NCBI RefSeq assembly: GCF_000218485.1
Contig: NZ_AFPB01000124.1
Coordinates: forward strand, 1-64,000
Reading direction: 5' to 3'
DNA: 64,000 nucleotides
Source of the DNA: Aquimarina agarivorans
GTDB taxonomy: Bacteria; Bacteroidota; Bacteroidia; Flavobacteriales; Flavobacteriaceae
The stretch's first letter is position 1. Each line of letters starts with the position of its first letter. The translations under genes were made by a program, and so were the position numbers. The notes under the pieces were generated by a model, which saw only the letters and a program-made list of their open reading frames with translations, was not told where the DNA came from and did not search any database. Below are positions 1 through 13,000 of this stretch, one piece after another.

Positions 1-65
1 CTTTTTTAATCCATCTAAAACAGTATTAAAGGACTAGATTTTAGGTAAACTATAAAAGATAGCAC

Positions 66-1010
66 TTAATACGTACAACCACACGTACTCTTCTTACATC
101 CGAAGTCAATTCCTAAGCTAATAAGGTGCGATCCGCTGTTATCCGTACCCGATACTTCGTTAACGTTTGCCTGATAGCCATAAGCAAAATAAAATTTAGC
201 TTTTTTGATACCTATCATTGGGGATACTGATAACGGTTTAAAATCCTGATCTATCAAACTTCGTACTGACACACCCCCCCACAAATAACTATCCTGAAAA
301 AACTTTCTTACTTTAAAGTTAGCATCTAACGTAGACCGCAGGTCACTTGAAAATTGGCGATATAATACCGAAGGCTCAAATTGTAATTTTTTAAACACAT
401 TTTCAAAAGTAAACCCTGTATAGGCATAGTAATTTGTCAAATTCCCTGGTTCATTTATACTAAAATCTTCCAAAGGTTTGTTTAGCAAATTAATGGCGTT
501 TAGCGTAATAAAAAAGGTTTTCCATCGGTACAATACACTTACATCAAAATTATGATCTACCGTATTAATATCACCTTCAGCAGCTAACAATGATCTGTTA
601 AATTCCGACGAATCAATAGAAAACTGAGTGTATTTATAACTAATACCAAACGATAAATACTGACGTGAGTATTCGCTAAGTGTTAAATGATGCGCAAAAG
701 AACCCTGAAACCCCTGTTGTGAGGTAGCACCATTACTATCATTAAACAATACTGCTCCTACTCCTGAACGATTTTGTATACGGCCATCAATGGATATTGT
801 TTGCGTACTTGGGGCATCATCAATACCCACCCATTGTTCAAATCCTGTTCCGCGAATTTGCCAACAATCCCCAATACCTGCATAAGATGCTGATATTAAA
901 AAAGGATTATCCGTTATGTACTGGTTTAATATGGGCAGATTGAACTCCTGTGCAAAAGCACTAAACCCACCTAACAACATTACTGTTATGTATATAATGT
1001 AATTTCTCAT
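66..1010 (-). CDS. sprF: PorP/SprF family T9SS outer-membrane protein (SprF-like)
   Basis: This 314-residue protein has an N-terminal signal peptide ending near A-F-A-Q, followed by an opening typical of PorP/SprF proteins (a QYITDNPFLISASYAGIG-like stretch) and alternating beta strands expected of an outer-membrane barrel. In the family, SprF is needed for its partner SprB adhesin to reach the surface through the type IX secretion system. It starts only 5 bp after the stop of the giant adhesin gene, so the two are surely co-transcribed, and the order adhesin-then-sprF matches F. johnsoniae. The C-terminus is Cys-rich (CKKSTCGCTY), which is slightly unusual. The family call is firm; the symbol rests on gene order. 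Confidence 0.88.
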   Translation of the reverse strand: MRNYIIYITVMLLGGFSAFAQEFNLPILNQYITDNPFLISASYAGIGDCWQIRGTGFEQWVGIDDAPSTQTISIDGRIQNRSGVGAVLFNDSNGATSQQGFQGSFAHHLTLSEYSRQYLSFGISYKYTQFSIDSSEFNRSLLAAEGDINTVDHNFDVSVLYRWKTFFITLNAINLLNKPLEDFSINEPGNLTNYYAYTGFTFENVFKKLQFEPSVLYRQFSSDLRSTLDANFKVRKFFQDSYLWGGVSVRSLIDQDFKPLSVSPMIGIKKAKFYFAYGYQANVNEVSGTDNSGSHLISLGIDFGCKKSTCGCTY

Positions 1011-1015
1011 GTTAA

Positions 1016-4000
1016 TTATTGTTTGCGGTATAATGTAAAGTGCCCTGTAAATTCTCTTCCTTTATCGTCATTAAGTTTAATTAAGTACCAATAATCTCCT
1101 GAAGGCATGTTAGTCCCTTTATAAGTTCCGTCCCATCCTTCACCATTTCGTCTTTGTTGAATTCCTTTAAATTCTTCAATTAATCGTCCGTAACGGTCAA
1201 AGACCATCACTTCTATATTTTCAAATTCTTCAAAAACAACTTCACCGCTTCCTCCTTCAATGGGTTCAGTTTCACCTGTTCTTATAGTTGGAGTTGTAGT
1301 TCCTCCAGTTACTGTCCCTCCAATAATAACTCCACCTCTAGTTGTACCTCCTGTTACAACACCACCTTCGGTAATACCATTTGTAATTACATTTCCGGTA
1401 AGCGTTCCTCCTGAAGTTACACCTCCTGTTGTAGTACCTCCAGAAGTAATACCGCCAATAACCGTGCCGCCAGTTAAAGTACCACCAGTAGTAACTACTA
1501 CTGAACTGCTTGTATTTGGCCCTGAATTATCTATAGTTATTACCGAAGTAGTTACTCCTATTGAAGTTCCGCCACTTGTGGTTCCGCCAGTAGCTGTACC
1601 TCCAGTAGTTTCTCCTCCAACAATAGTATCATCAATGACAGTTCCTCCTGTGGTGGTTCCTCCTGTGGTGGTTGCGCTTGATGTACTACCCCCAGTAGTT
1701 TCCTCTGCCGTTATTACTGTTACTGTAGTTACTCCGCCAATTACAGATACATCCGCAAAAGTTGGCGTTGGATTACTTCCGCTAGAAATAACACCTCCGG
1801 TAACTACCCCATTTTCACTAACTTCACCTCCAACAATTGTAGTATTATTAGTAACTGAAACTGCGGTTATCCCCGCTCTGGTAGTAGTAACAATAGTTGT
1901 TCCTCCTGTAGTAATATTTCCTGTGGTAGTACCTCCTGTAGTTACTATTACTGTAGTAGTAGTAATTTCTCCTTCAGGTGAATTTATTGTAATATCATCA
2001 GGATACCAGGTATTTGTTCCTGGATTACCGCTATCGGGATTAAATACATTAGGGATATCTACATCCATAAAATCCAAAGGTATACCTGCTGCAATATCAA
2101 AGCATTCTCTATTAAACTTATCTGTTACTGTAAATGTATACCATCCGCCTTGAGTAATTTCAAAAGTACCATCAGCACTAACCTCAATATCTTGCGCAAA
2201 ATTAATATCATCAGTAGCATTACTAATAAATGATCCCGTAAATATGTAAGGGTTCGCATCTCCTTCTTCAATACGCCCTCCGGTAGCTACCAATTGGTAT
2301 ACATTTACGTTACGTGTAGCTAATGGCACGTACGGTGCAAAAATACCCGCATCAGTAGTGATATCTCTATCAAACTGAACTTTAGTAAAAGGCACTAATT
2401 CCTCCAATTCACTGTATACTTCCGAAGTACAGAAAACTCCTGGCCTAACTTCATAATTTAATACAATAGTATAAGTCCCTTCAGCTACTCCAAAAATTCG
2501 GTTGCTTCCTGGACTTGACGTAAACACTGCTCCGTCAGTAGTTCTGGTAGCCGTATAATTGATCAATGAATTATCTAACGCCTCATTTTCATTATCCAAT
2601 ACAATAGTATAAGTACCTGCTAATGCTCCTGAAACTGGACAATCAGGTGTTGCTTCCGCAGAAAATTGATCCAAGTCTGGCGTTTCGAATCTAAAGTCTA
2701 GCAATCGAGCATCACAAACAATGAGGTTATCCCCAGTTTCTTGATTTCCAGAATCTACTAAGAATACTTCATAATTAACTCCATCTCGTAATCCAGATAA
2801 ATCCAATGTGTAAATATCATTACCATTGATATCCGTACTCGTTGGCGTATCTATAATGTTAGTATTTCCAACAATAGTTAACGGATCTGGTTCTGGATCA
2901 CTATCCACATCTCTATCTTCAATGATTTGATAGTAATAAGGAGGCGTTCCGAACTGAATTTCAAAAGTAATCATTCCGTCATCATCGCCACTACAGTCAG
3001 GTCCCATTCTGGTCAACTCAGTAAACTCAAGCGCCTGCTTGTCAGCAATAGTAATTAACCCTGGAGGCACATTACATCCAGTTCCTAAGTCACTAATTAA
3101 TACTCGATAGTCCGCAGGAGCTAAATTAAAAAATTCAGCCACCGTTTCACCAACTGGTACATTTAGCGATACTCCCTCAAAAATATCAAATGAAGACGTT
3201 GGATTAATCATATTATCCGAAACCTCCGTACCACTCACTCCTGCCTCAGGAATAATAGTTACCGTGTAAGGACCAACGCCATTTGTGATGTCAATAGTGA
3301 CAGTTATAATGCCATCTTCCTCACCTGCACATGATATTTCTGTTGCTTCAGCTGCAAAGTCAAGGGGCGCTCTTTGATTAATTTCAAATGCTTGATAAGC
3401 TGGCAAACACATCCCTTCCGATGAAATTTTATAAGCATACGTTGCGTTTGATGATAATCCTGAAACAGTATTCAAATCAACCAAATCAAAAAATTGTGTT
3501 TCATTTTCTCTTCTGGCAACAGGCGTAGATGTAGCATTTAAAGGCCCTGCAATTTCTGTAAAGCTTCCGCCAGAAGGGATTACCACAAATAATTCATAAG
3601 TGTACTCTGGCAATCCACCGCTAACTGCTTGCAATCTCACCGAACCTGTTTCTCCAGGACATAATAAATCACTAGTAGACAAGATACTGAACTCAATATC
3701 CTCAGGAGACTCACCAACATTTATTGTTGTAAATGCCTCACATCCATTTGGACTATTGGTTACACGTATGTAATTCACACCTGATTCTAATTCAAAGGTA
3801 GCTGAAGTAGTGGTATTTTGTGATACCACTACTGTTGGTGTAGTAGTTAATGGGTTACTACTTAATAAATCCACAGTGTAAGCTGTCCCTGTACCCCCTG
3901 AAGGTGTAATTTCATATTGTGCTGTCCTAACAGCAACACCACCTCGGGTGGCACGACTATCATCACAAGTAATGTCAATAATCAATTCTCTTTCAATAGT

Positions 4001-7000
4001 AATAGATGTTGGTTTTTCCACTCTAACTACTGGACTTGAAGCTGCCATACAACCATTAGCGTCCCTAACCGTGGCAACATAAAAAATAGGCGCTCCGGCT
4101 TCTCCAGCCTGAACATTCATAAAATTACCAGTAGCTTGTGGGCCTTGTACCACAACAGGTTCGCCTCCACTAGCATCCGTTCGCGTCAATGTATATTGGA
4201 TAGATGCTAAAGGTGCGGCTGGCATAGCGCCCATCATGGCAGTAGCTGTTAACGTTGCCGAATCATCAGGACAATCTACAACCACATCAGCCATTAGTGT
4301 TACCGTTGGATTATTCGGGGTTGCAATATCAATATTAGCTAATGGTGTAGCCGGCACACAATTTTTACTATCTCTAATAGTTACCGTATACGTACCATCG
4401 CCCAAATTTAAATCCGAAGCAAAGAATCCGTTCGTGTTTGTGGCAATAATTGTTGCAGGCGCACCAGCTTCGGTCAACTCAAATGTGTACGGTGGTGTTC
4501 CTCCCATAGCCGAAACACGTATGGTTCCAAACATATTTACGCAGCTAGGCTGAATAACTTCATCTTCCGATACCGTAATTGGCGTATCAGGCCCTGTGAT
4601 TTGTACGCGATCCGTAGCTATACACTCACCTAGCGTGCTTAACGGTGTTCCAGAAGCATCAGCAACAGCTGTTACGTCAATTCTATAAGTTCCTAAACTT
4701 AAATTAGTAGTCATTGACGTTACATTTGGCGTATCAACCACAGCCGTTTCCACTACGCTTGATGTGGTTTCATTTGTAATCGTATAGGTAAAGAATCCTG
4801 TATAATCAATCACTTCAAAACTAATAGTTCTCAAATCTTCAGGACAATCTAAAGTATTTCCAGTTCCTAGCACTAAAAGTTGCTCCAAATCTCTTACTAC
4901 ATAATCAATTTCATCGGAACATCCACTCGCAGTATTTCTTACCTCAAAGGTATAAATACCAGGTCCGAACAATTCAGCTTGCGTAAATGTATAGGTTAAA
5001 GTACCAGGTGCCAGTGTAGTCGGTCTTATCGTTCCTACTGCTGTTGCTGTTCCTGAAGTATCAGTATGTTCCACCAATACAAACTCATATTGATCTGTAG
5101 ACAATCCAGTAACGTCTACTTTAATTTGCTGATCAACACAATTGTAAAATGAAGCTGTTTCATCAATGCTAACTACTGGTTGTGTAAATGGAGTAATAGT
5201 TACCGTTCTATCAGGAATTGTAATACATGCTGCATTTCCACTATCGCGGTATTGAATAGTATACGTAATATTACCTGTAGGACTAGCATCAACTGGGACT
5301 ACAACATCAATAGTTGCACCCGAAGCTAGCGGCATGTCCGAACCTTCAATTTCTGTAAACTCATTTACCACTCCGGGTATTCTGTAAAAATAAGGTGGGG
5401 TTCCATTTCCTGCACCCGTATTTGCGTTTACACTAATCGTAATAAATGGCCCTCTATTTGTTGGCAAACATGTACCAGCTGTTGGTGTTTCTGAAAGATT
5501 ATTTCCTGTAAATTCAAACGGTTCAATAATTTCAGTAACAGTATTAGCATTAAAACAATTTAATGTGCCGTCCAAGTTGACTACAAAATCAACGTAAAAG
5601 CCTGCTGTTAAACCTTCAAATACATTATCGTTAGGAGCAGCTAAGGCTGGTTGCAGTACTCCAGAGCCTGGCATATTTGCAGCCACTGCCGCATCAGCAT
5701 CAACTTGACTTGGGTATCTAAATAAACGGTATCCAATTGGAGCATCCCCTGCATCACCCGAAGCTAAATTTAAAGTGATGCTTCCATCATCAGCTGCATT
5801 ACAAGTAATTTGACTTACCGTTGGTGGTATTAGGCTCGATTTTGAAATTGCTCCTTTACGAACAGGCTCGGATGTAATCATACACATAGGATCACCTGCC
5901 GTTCCGTAATCGTCAGTTACTTTTATTGTGTAGAACGTATCTGTGGCTAAAGCTCCTCCAGAAGCACTTCCTGTAAAGGTAACATTATCAACTGCTATTG
6001 TTTGGCTATTGATTGCCGTTGTATTCCCTGCTTCAAATAACTCATAAGTCAGCATTCGTGCTCCAGTAAATCCACCTGTAACTGTTGCAGTAATATCAGT
6101 AATTGTATCATCACATTGCACTTCGCCCAAACTAGCTACAATAGCTAATTCTTCGTAAATAGTTATGCTATCCGAACCATCGCAGCCATCCTTGTTGGCA
6201 ACTGAAATTTGAAATGTTCCTCTTGGAACTTCAAGTTCACCCGAAAGCACTGAACCTGTTACAACTGGCGCATTTAAAGTTTGGACTACACTTGAAACCC
6301 CATCATTGACCGTAAAGACATATGGCTCAAAAGCTGGATCATAATTCGTAACGCTAACTCCAACTGTAAAACTTGTAACATCCAGACATTGATCATCGCT
6401 AAAGATTGGACTAATGTCCAACACAGGATCTGGATCAACTTCAATTGTTAATAATTCATTATTAGCTGCATTACATCTAGAGGAATCAGTAACATATATT
6501 ATAAAATCTAAATTTGTTCCAAAAGAAGTGTCAATTGTTATTACTGATCCATTTACAGTAATTGGAACTAGCACTGTAGGTGCAGACAATAAAGCTGCAG
6601 CATAAGTATAAGGTGGAACTCCCCCAGTTGTGTTAACAACTATGTCTACTTCCGATACCCTGTCACAATTTAATGTTTCCTGACTCTCAATAACAGGAAC
6701 TCCCAAAGGAGGACTATCATTAATTTCAAACATCCTAGAGTCACCACATAAATTACCTGCCTCCCTAACTCTGATTGTATAATTTGCACTAGCACCTAAA
6801 AAACCTATGGTTGCCGTTCCAGTTTCTCCTCCCGTACCAGACAATATTACATCAGAAGATGAGGTTAGCACTTCATTACGTCCATTTAAAACATCAACTT
6901 CAAAAGTTGTTGCAGTAGATCCTGGATCAGTTAAAAAAGTAACTGTTACACTACCATTAGTTCCTGTACAATCTGGAGAATTTGGCACTGTAGTTAAATC

Positions 7001-10000
7001 AGTAATACTTAATACTCCCGATGGTGGTGTAGTATATTCACGCTGTGCAATACAACCACTACCGCCACTATCAAAAACTGAAATAGTATAAGTGGTATTG
7101 GCATCCAAACCTGTGATTGCATAATAGGTGTCTTCAACTGCTGGTGCCGTACCTGCTGGCAGTGCCAATGCTGCTGGAAAATCTGCATCTCCAAACTTGT
7201 GTACATTGTCGCCATTTGTAGTGTCTGCAGATGGATCAATTGACCCTGCAACTACATTTTTAGGATCTGTAATAAAAATAGTTCCAGTATTACCTAATAC
7301 TGAAAATGCCATTTGTACTCCCAAATCTGGTGATGTACAATTGATATCAAAAGTAGCATTAGTAAGTGTTAAAGGTGTAATGGTTTCAATAGTTAAATTA
7401 TCAATTACTACTGGTGCACATGGATTGGCATCCGTAACCCTAATACTATAAGTACCTGCCATTAGCATTGGGAACGTAACAGTTCTTGAAGTTATTGTTT
7501 GTGGCGCACCTACGGTAGCTCCTGTATCATCTACTAATGTATAGGTAAACCCAGGTCCTGTTGGGTCACCACCAATAATAGTAACTTCTATTGCTCCATT
7601 GTCATCATCTGGCATTCCTGACGTACAGGTTATATCTATAATTCTTGGTGTTCCGCTTAAACGGATTGATCGATCTTCAATAGTAACTTGCCCATTAAAT
7701 TCACAATCCTTAGCATCGCGTACTACATAATCGTAAGTACCTCCCGCTTCGGTCAATGTGTTTCGGGAAACAAATGTAACTCCGCCATCATAACTATACA
7801 TATATGGAGGCATCCCTCCCGTTGCTGTAATGGTAGCTACCCCATTGTCACCCTCACATAAAATATCCGTTGCGGTAAATGTTGCGGTTGGCGCTTCAGG
7901 AAAATCAAATTTGAATGCTTCTAAATCCAATGGACAGTCATTTGCATCAAAAACTCTGAATTGAAAAAACACTCCATCTTGTGAGCTATCCACCATAAAA
8001 GGAAAAGTTCCTGTATATGCGGTAAAAGCACCCAACGTAGTTGGGCTAGACCCTTGTGCCACTTCAAATCGATAAGGAGTTACCCCTCCTTGAGGCGTAA
8101 AATTATACATTCCGTTAGAACGCAATTGCGGTGTTGCCGCTGGGATTTCACAATCAGGCTCTACTCTGGTAACAGGCCCATTTAAAGTCAATGGTGTGCT
8201 TGCAGTAAATGGAATAACAACTGGACAACCGTTTGAATCTAACAACTCATATTCGTAATCCGTATCCGTAGTAATTACTGGTAATCTATCATTAATCACG
8301 GTTTCTCCAGCACCTAAAGTTATAAATGCAGGGTCATCCGGCGTTGTCGTGTTAACTCTTCTGTATCGGAATGGTGGTGTTCCACTAGTAATGGTAATCT
8401 GAACTTCTGCGTCAGCGGTAGTTGTACCATTAGGTAAACATACAAATGGAGTATCCAACGTGGCTGCTAACTGCGGCTGTGGATCAACAATTACATCCTT
8501 AACCGTATCACAAGTGTTAGCATCTACCATGGTTAATTGGTAAGTGATTACTGTTCCTCCTGGTATTACTGGAGCAGGCACATCGTTAAATATCCCTGTA
8601 GTATTTGTAAAATCAGGATTTGCTGCTGTTGTTGCGTTATCTAAATTAAAGGTGTAATTTCCTGATCCGTCTGGTGTGCCTGAATTTAAAACTGCGTTAG
8701 CTGTAATAGTTACCGTGTTAGCCACGCAATCATAGCTAGTTTGGCTAAATGTAAAATCTGGTAATGAATCCGGTTCGGTAATGGTAAAGTTAACCCTACC
8801 GGCAAATCGATCCACCCTGCTATCCGACTTGTCAATAATTTCAATGGTATAATTCCCTGGTGTTAATCCTATTTCCGAAATTGGAGATACTGTTTGTCCA
8901 GTAACTGTTCTATTTATAGTCGGTGCGCCTCCTGTAATAGTGTAATCAAATGTAAATGGATCACCATCTGCTCTGGAAACACTTATACTTACTGTGCCAT
9001 CGGCATCACCCGTACAATCAATATTTTCCACAACTGGCCTACCAACAATTAATGGCGGTGGTAATGGTACTGGTGGAGGACATGGCGCTATTTCAATTGG
9101 AATACTCAATGGGTCACAACTAGTACTTAAATCCCTTATTAAAACCGAATAATTTGTTATAAAATTATCGTCTGAATCCACCATAACTTCTACGGTAGTT
9201 CCTACAGATGGTAATGCTGTTTCTGTATTTACCACTCCAGGTATGGTGTATACGTATGAAGACGTAGGTTGTGCTAATGAAGCTACAGTAATTTCAATTT
9301 GAGCACTAAAATTATTGGCATCGTCCAAATCATCACACTTCCCATCAACTCCAACTACTGTAAAATTAGCCGCTGTAGAATTTGTTGGAACTTCCAATCC
9401 AATTTCAGTACCGACAATTTCACAATTTCGGGCAGTAGCTATAAGCACTGGCACATAATATACTGGCATTCCTTTCAATTGTGTAAATAAGGTAGAGTCC
9501 GAACCATCAACAGTAGTTACAAAAATTCCTGAAGTGGTTACATTCATTGCTGCAATAGCTGCTTGTGCATCAGCCTCCGTTGAAAATTCATACAAACGAT
9601 ACTCCAAAGGTGGCGTATCGCTACTTATCGAGCTATCTATATTGATCGTAATTGTTCCATCCGCAGTACCCTCGCAACTTACAGGTGTAGTGTCTGGCGC
9701 TGTAAGCACAGGGTTTGTAATTGCTGTACTAGTATCAGTATCGCTAAGTGTACAAAATCTTGGTGAAGATGCAGCGCTATCAAAGGTATCGATTACTCTA
9801 ACTTCATAAGTAACTCCTGCTTGTAAATTTAGTACAGGACTACCTGTTCCACTATTAAAGGTTACCGAAGTACTTGTGGTAGTTTGCGAAGCCAACACCG
9901 TGGCTGGGCTTGAGGCATCAACCAACTCATAAGTTAAACTTCTGGTAGGCACACCTGCAAAGCCATTAGTAACATCAGTAGTTATGCTTGCTATATTATT

Positions 10001-13000
10001 ATCGCAATCAGGCTCTGTTAAATTGGCATCTACTACCAAACGATCAAAAATTCGGAAACTATCCGTAGTGGTACACGTTGGGTGTAACGTTCCTGAAACT
10101 TCAATAGTGTAAGGTTGTCTTGCGTTTACTGTAAATGAGCCTTGAAGCTGAGTAGCTGTAGTGGTATTGGTCGTATAAGTGATTGGCGACCCATTTGCTT
10201 CTAACGTATATGTTTGAGCAGCATCGTAATTATCAATAGTAAAATTCACTGTAAAAGGGCCAAACTCATTACATTCATCCGCACTAAATGCTTCTACATT
10301 TAATTCTGGCGTTGGGTCTTCATTAATTGGCACATCCAATGGACCAGACACACAGCCATTAACATCTTTTACATAAACATCTACCTCTCCACCAACTACA
10401 CGAGGATCATTAGCCGCAATGGTAAACGAACTTGTCAAAGGAAAACTACTTAGCTCATTTGGAGCAGCTGCGCCGTTTGCTATTACTCGATACTCATACG
10501 GAGATTGTCCTCCTTGTGCCCTTACATCAATTTGCGCATCATTTTCACAATTTGCATTAATATTATTCACAATAAATGGCCCTTCCAAAGGTGCGGCTCT
10601 ACCTACATTGAATTCCTGTGTAGCATTACACACACTACCTCCTGATACTTGCTGTACGCGAATTCTCAAAATTCCTTCGGGTATGCCTGTTACCGTAGCT
10701 TCATTATTTGTAGCTGTTGCCGAAGCAACCCTAACTGCTGGTAATGGGCTTACTAATTCACCATCTGACACTCTAATAACTTCAATGTCAAAATCTTCAC
10801 CTACACTTGTCGGATCAGCTACATCAAAATTAATAGTTACCGAACCAGAACTTGGATTACAAGCCCCAGTTGGTGTTGGCGTAACACTATTTATAATTAC
10901 CGTTGGTGAAGGTTCAGGAGTTGTTGATGATGATGAAGAACATCCAGTAGCATCATCAATAACACCAATAGAATATGCTATATCGAAATCTAAATTCCTA
11001 ATTCGATAAACAAATTCAGCAGGATTATACCCTGGAGCAGTAGTTACTGATATTGGTATATCTGTTACAGGGAAATCAGGATCACCACTCCTAGCAATAT
11101 CATCGCCAGGTGCCGATGGAAAAACATGACTTGCTACATCCAAAGAAAATGGTGAAATTCTAAACAAATCAGGATTTGTCAATCCCATAATGGCATCAAT
11201 CTGAAAAAACACGGTTACTCCATCTACACAATTAGCTACTGTTCTAATCCTGGTAATATCTACCCTTGGTGTTGGTGGAATAATAAATTGAATTGGACTT
11301 TCATTAGTACAGTTATTGGCATCCGTTACTCTTACAGAATAACTCCCAATATCTAAATTATTAAAGGTTACCGTTGTTCCTAAACCTGATTGAACATCAA
11401 GACTAGTACCCATATCATCAAACAACTCATAACTATAGTTAGCTGTTCCTCCTGAAATTGTTAATTCAAAACTTCCAAGTGTTGGCGGATCACAATTTAC
11501 TGGGGTTATATTTCTGTTGGTTTCAACAATAGGATCTGGCGCCGTAATTGTTCTTGTTCCCGTTACCGTACACAGTGTTGTTCTATTTCTTATTACATAA
11601 TCCACTGTTACTGATCCAACAACTGCAATTGCCTGGCTATTCCCGTTTTGAAATGTGCCTCCATTATCAAAACTATACTGATATGCTGTTACGGGAAGTG
11701 TTCCTGCTGGAATTAAAGTAATCGTTGAATCATCGCCACTACAATTTACTATAGTTGCATTATCACTTAACACTGTTGGTGCTTCTGGATAAGTAGGCGT
11801 AAAAGTCACTGGCGTTCCCACAGCACAATTTCCACTATCAGTAATTGCAATTTCAATGGTGTCTCCATTAAAATTATCATTAAACGTAAAAGTAGGCGCT
11901 GTTGGCGACCCCGAGTTAGAAACTCCTGAAGGATCTGTTCCTCCTGAGGTATTTGTCAACACATAAGTATAAGTACCATCGCCACCAGCAACGTCAAAAC
12001 TAATGGATGCTCCTGAATTTGGCACAGCACCTACAGGAGACCCCGTACTACAATCAGGTTGGTTTTGTACAATATTTGACACCGTAATTGTTGAATTAAT
12101 AACAAAACTAACCGTTTGTGCACAAGCAATTATATTTTGATTTGCATCTACTACCTGATACGTATACGTTCCTGGCGTGGTTGGTGGGTTAGCAATACTG
12201 AATTGACCACCAGTAACTGTTGCTGTTGTAAATGTAACTTCAGAATCTAATTTATAACGCACCGGCTCCGTTCCTGTCACATTCACCACAAAATTAATTG
12301 CTGGAGCTCCTGTAGCTGTAGGGATACACAAATTACTTGATGCATCTGCCGAAACTGTAAATGCTGGTACTGGATCAATAGTAACATCCACTGCCAATCC
12401 ATCGCACATGTTGCCATCTCTTACCAACAACTGGTAGGTTATTGCCGTTGTTGTTGGTGCAGGTACTGCAAAGTCCGTACTTGTTTGGAATGGAAATTCA
12501 ATAGTTCCAGGATTGCTTGGGTCGTTTAATGCAAACGTATGTCCTGTTCCTGAACCATTAGCTCCTGTAACTGAAAAATTATAAATATTAGTCTGACAAT
12601 CTAATACAGGCGTAGTATTTGTTACCGAAGGTATCGTCGCTGGCTGTCCTACACTAAATAATTCCGTTTCATCACAATTCGTAGTTGTATCTGTAATTAC
12701 CAACTCATAATCTCCTTGTGCTAATCCTGTTAATGAAAGTCCGGATGCTGTTTGTCCAGTAACATTACTTACCTCAGTTCGGGTAGCAGGACTTACTGAG
12801 TTATCAAGCAACGTTAATACATAATTATAGGTAGACCCTGATGTTAAGCCCGTAATTGTCGTTGTTGCGGATCCGTCAGTATTTCCTTGACATGTTGTGC
12901 TTGTAGCTACTGGCTGCGAACTTCTAATTCGCGTAAGCGGTAATACTGTAACATCCATTTCTTCCACGCAAAGTGAATTAGCACTTCTGGCTTCAATAGT

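Noticed and set aside
1260..2153. 297-residue plus-strand frame rich in Val and Pro
   Set aside because: It is the antisense of the Thr/Gly pentapeptide repeat, open only because the repeat is regular; there is no start context and no domain.
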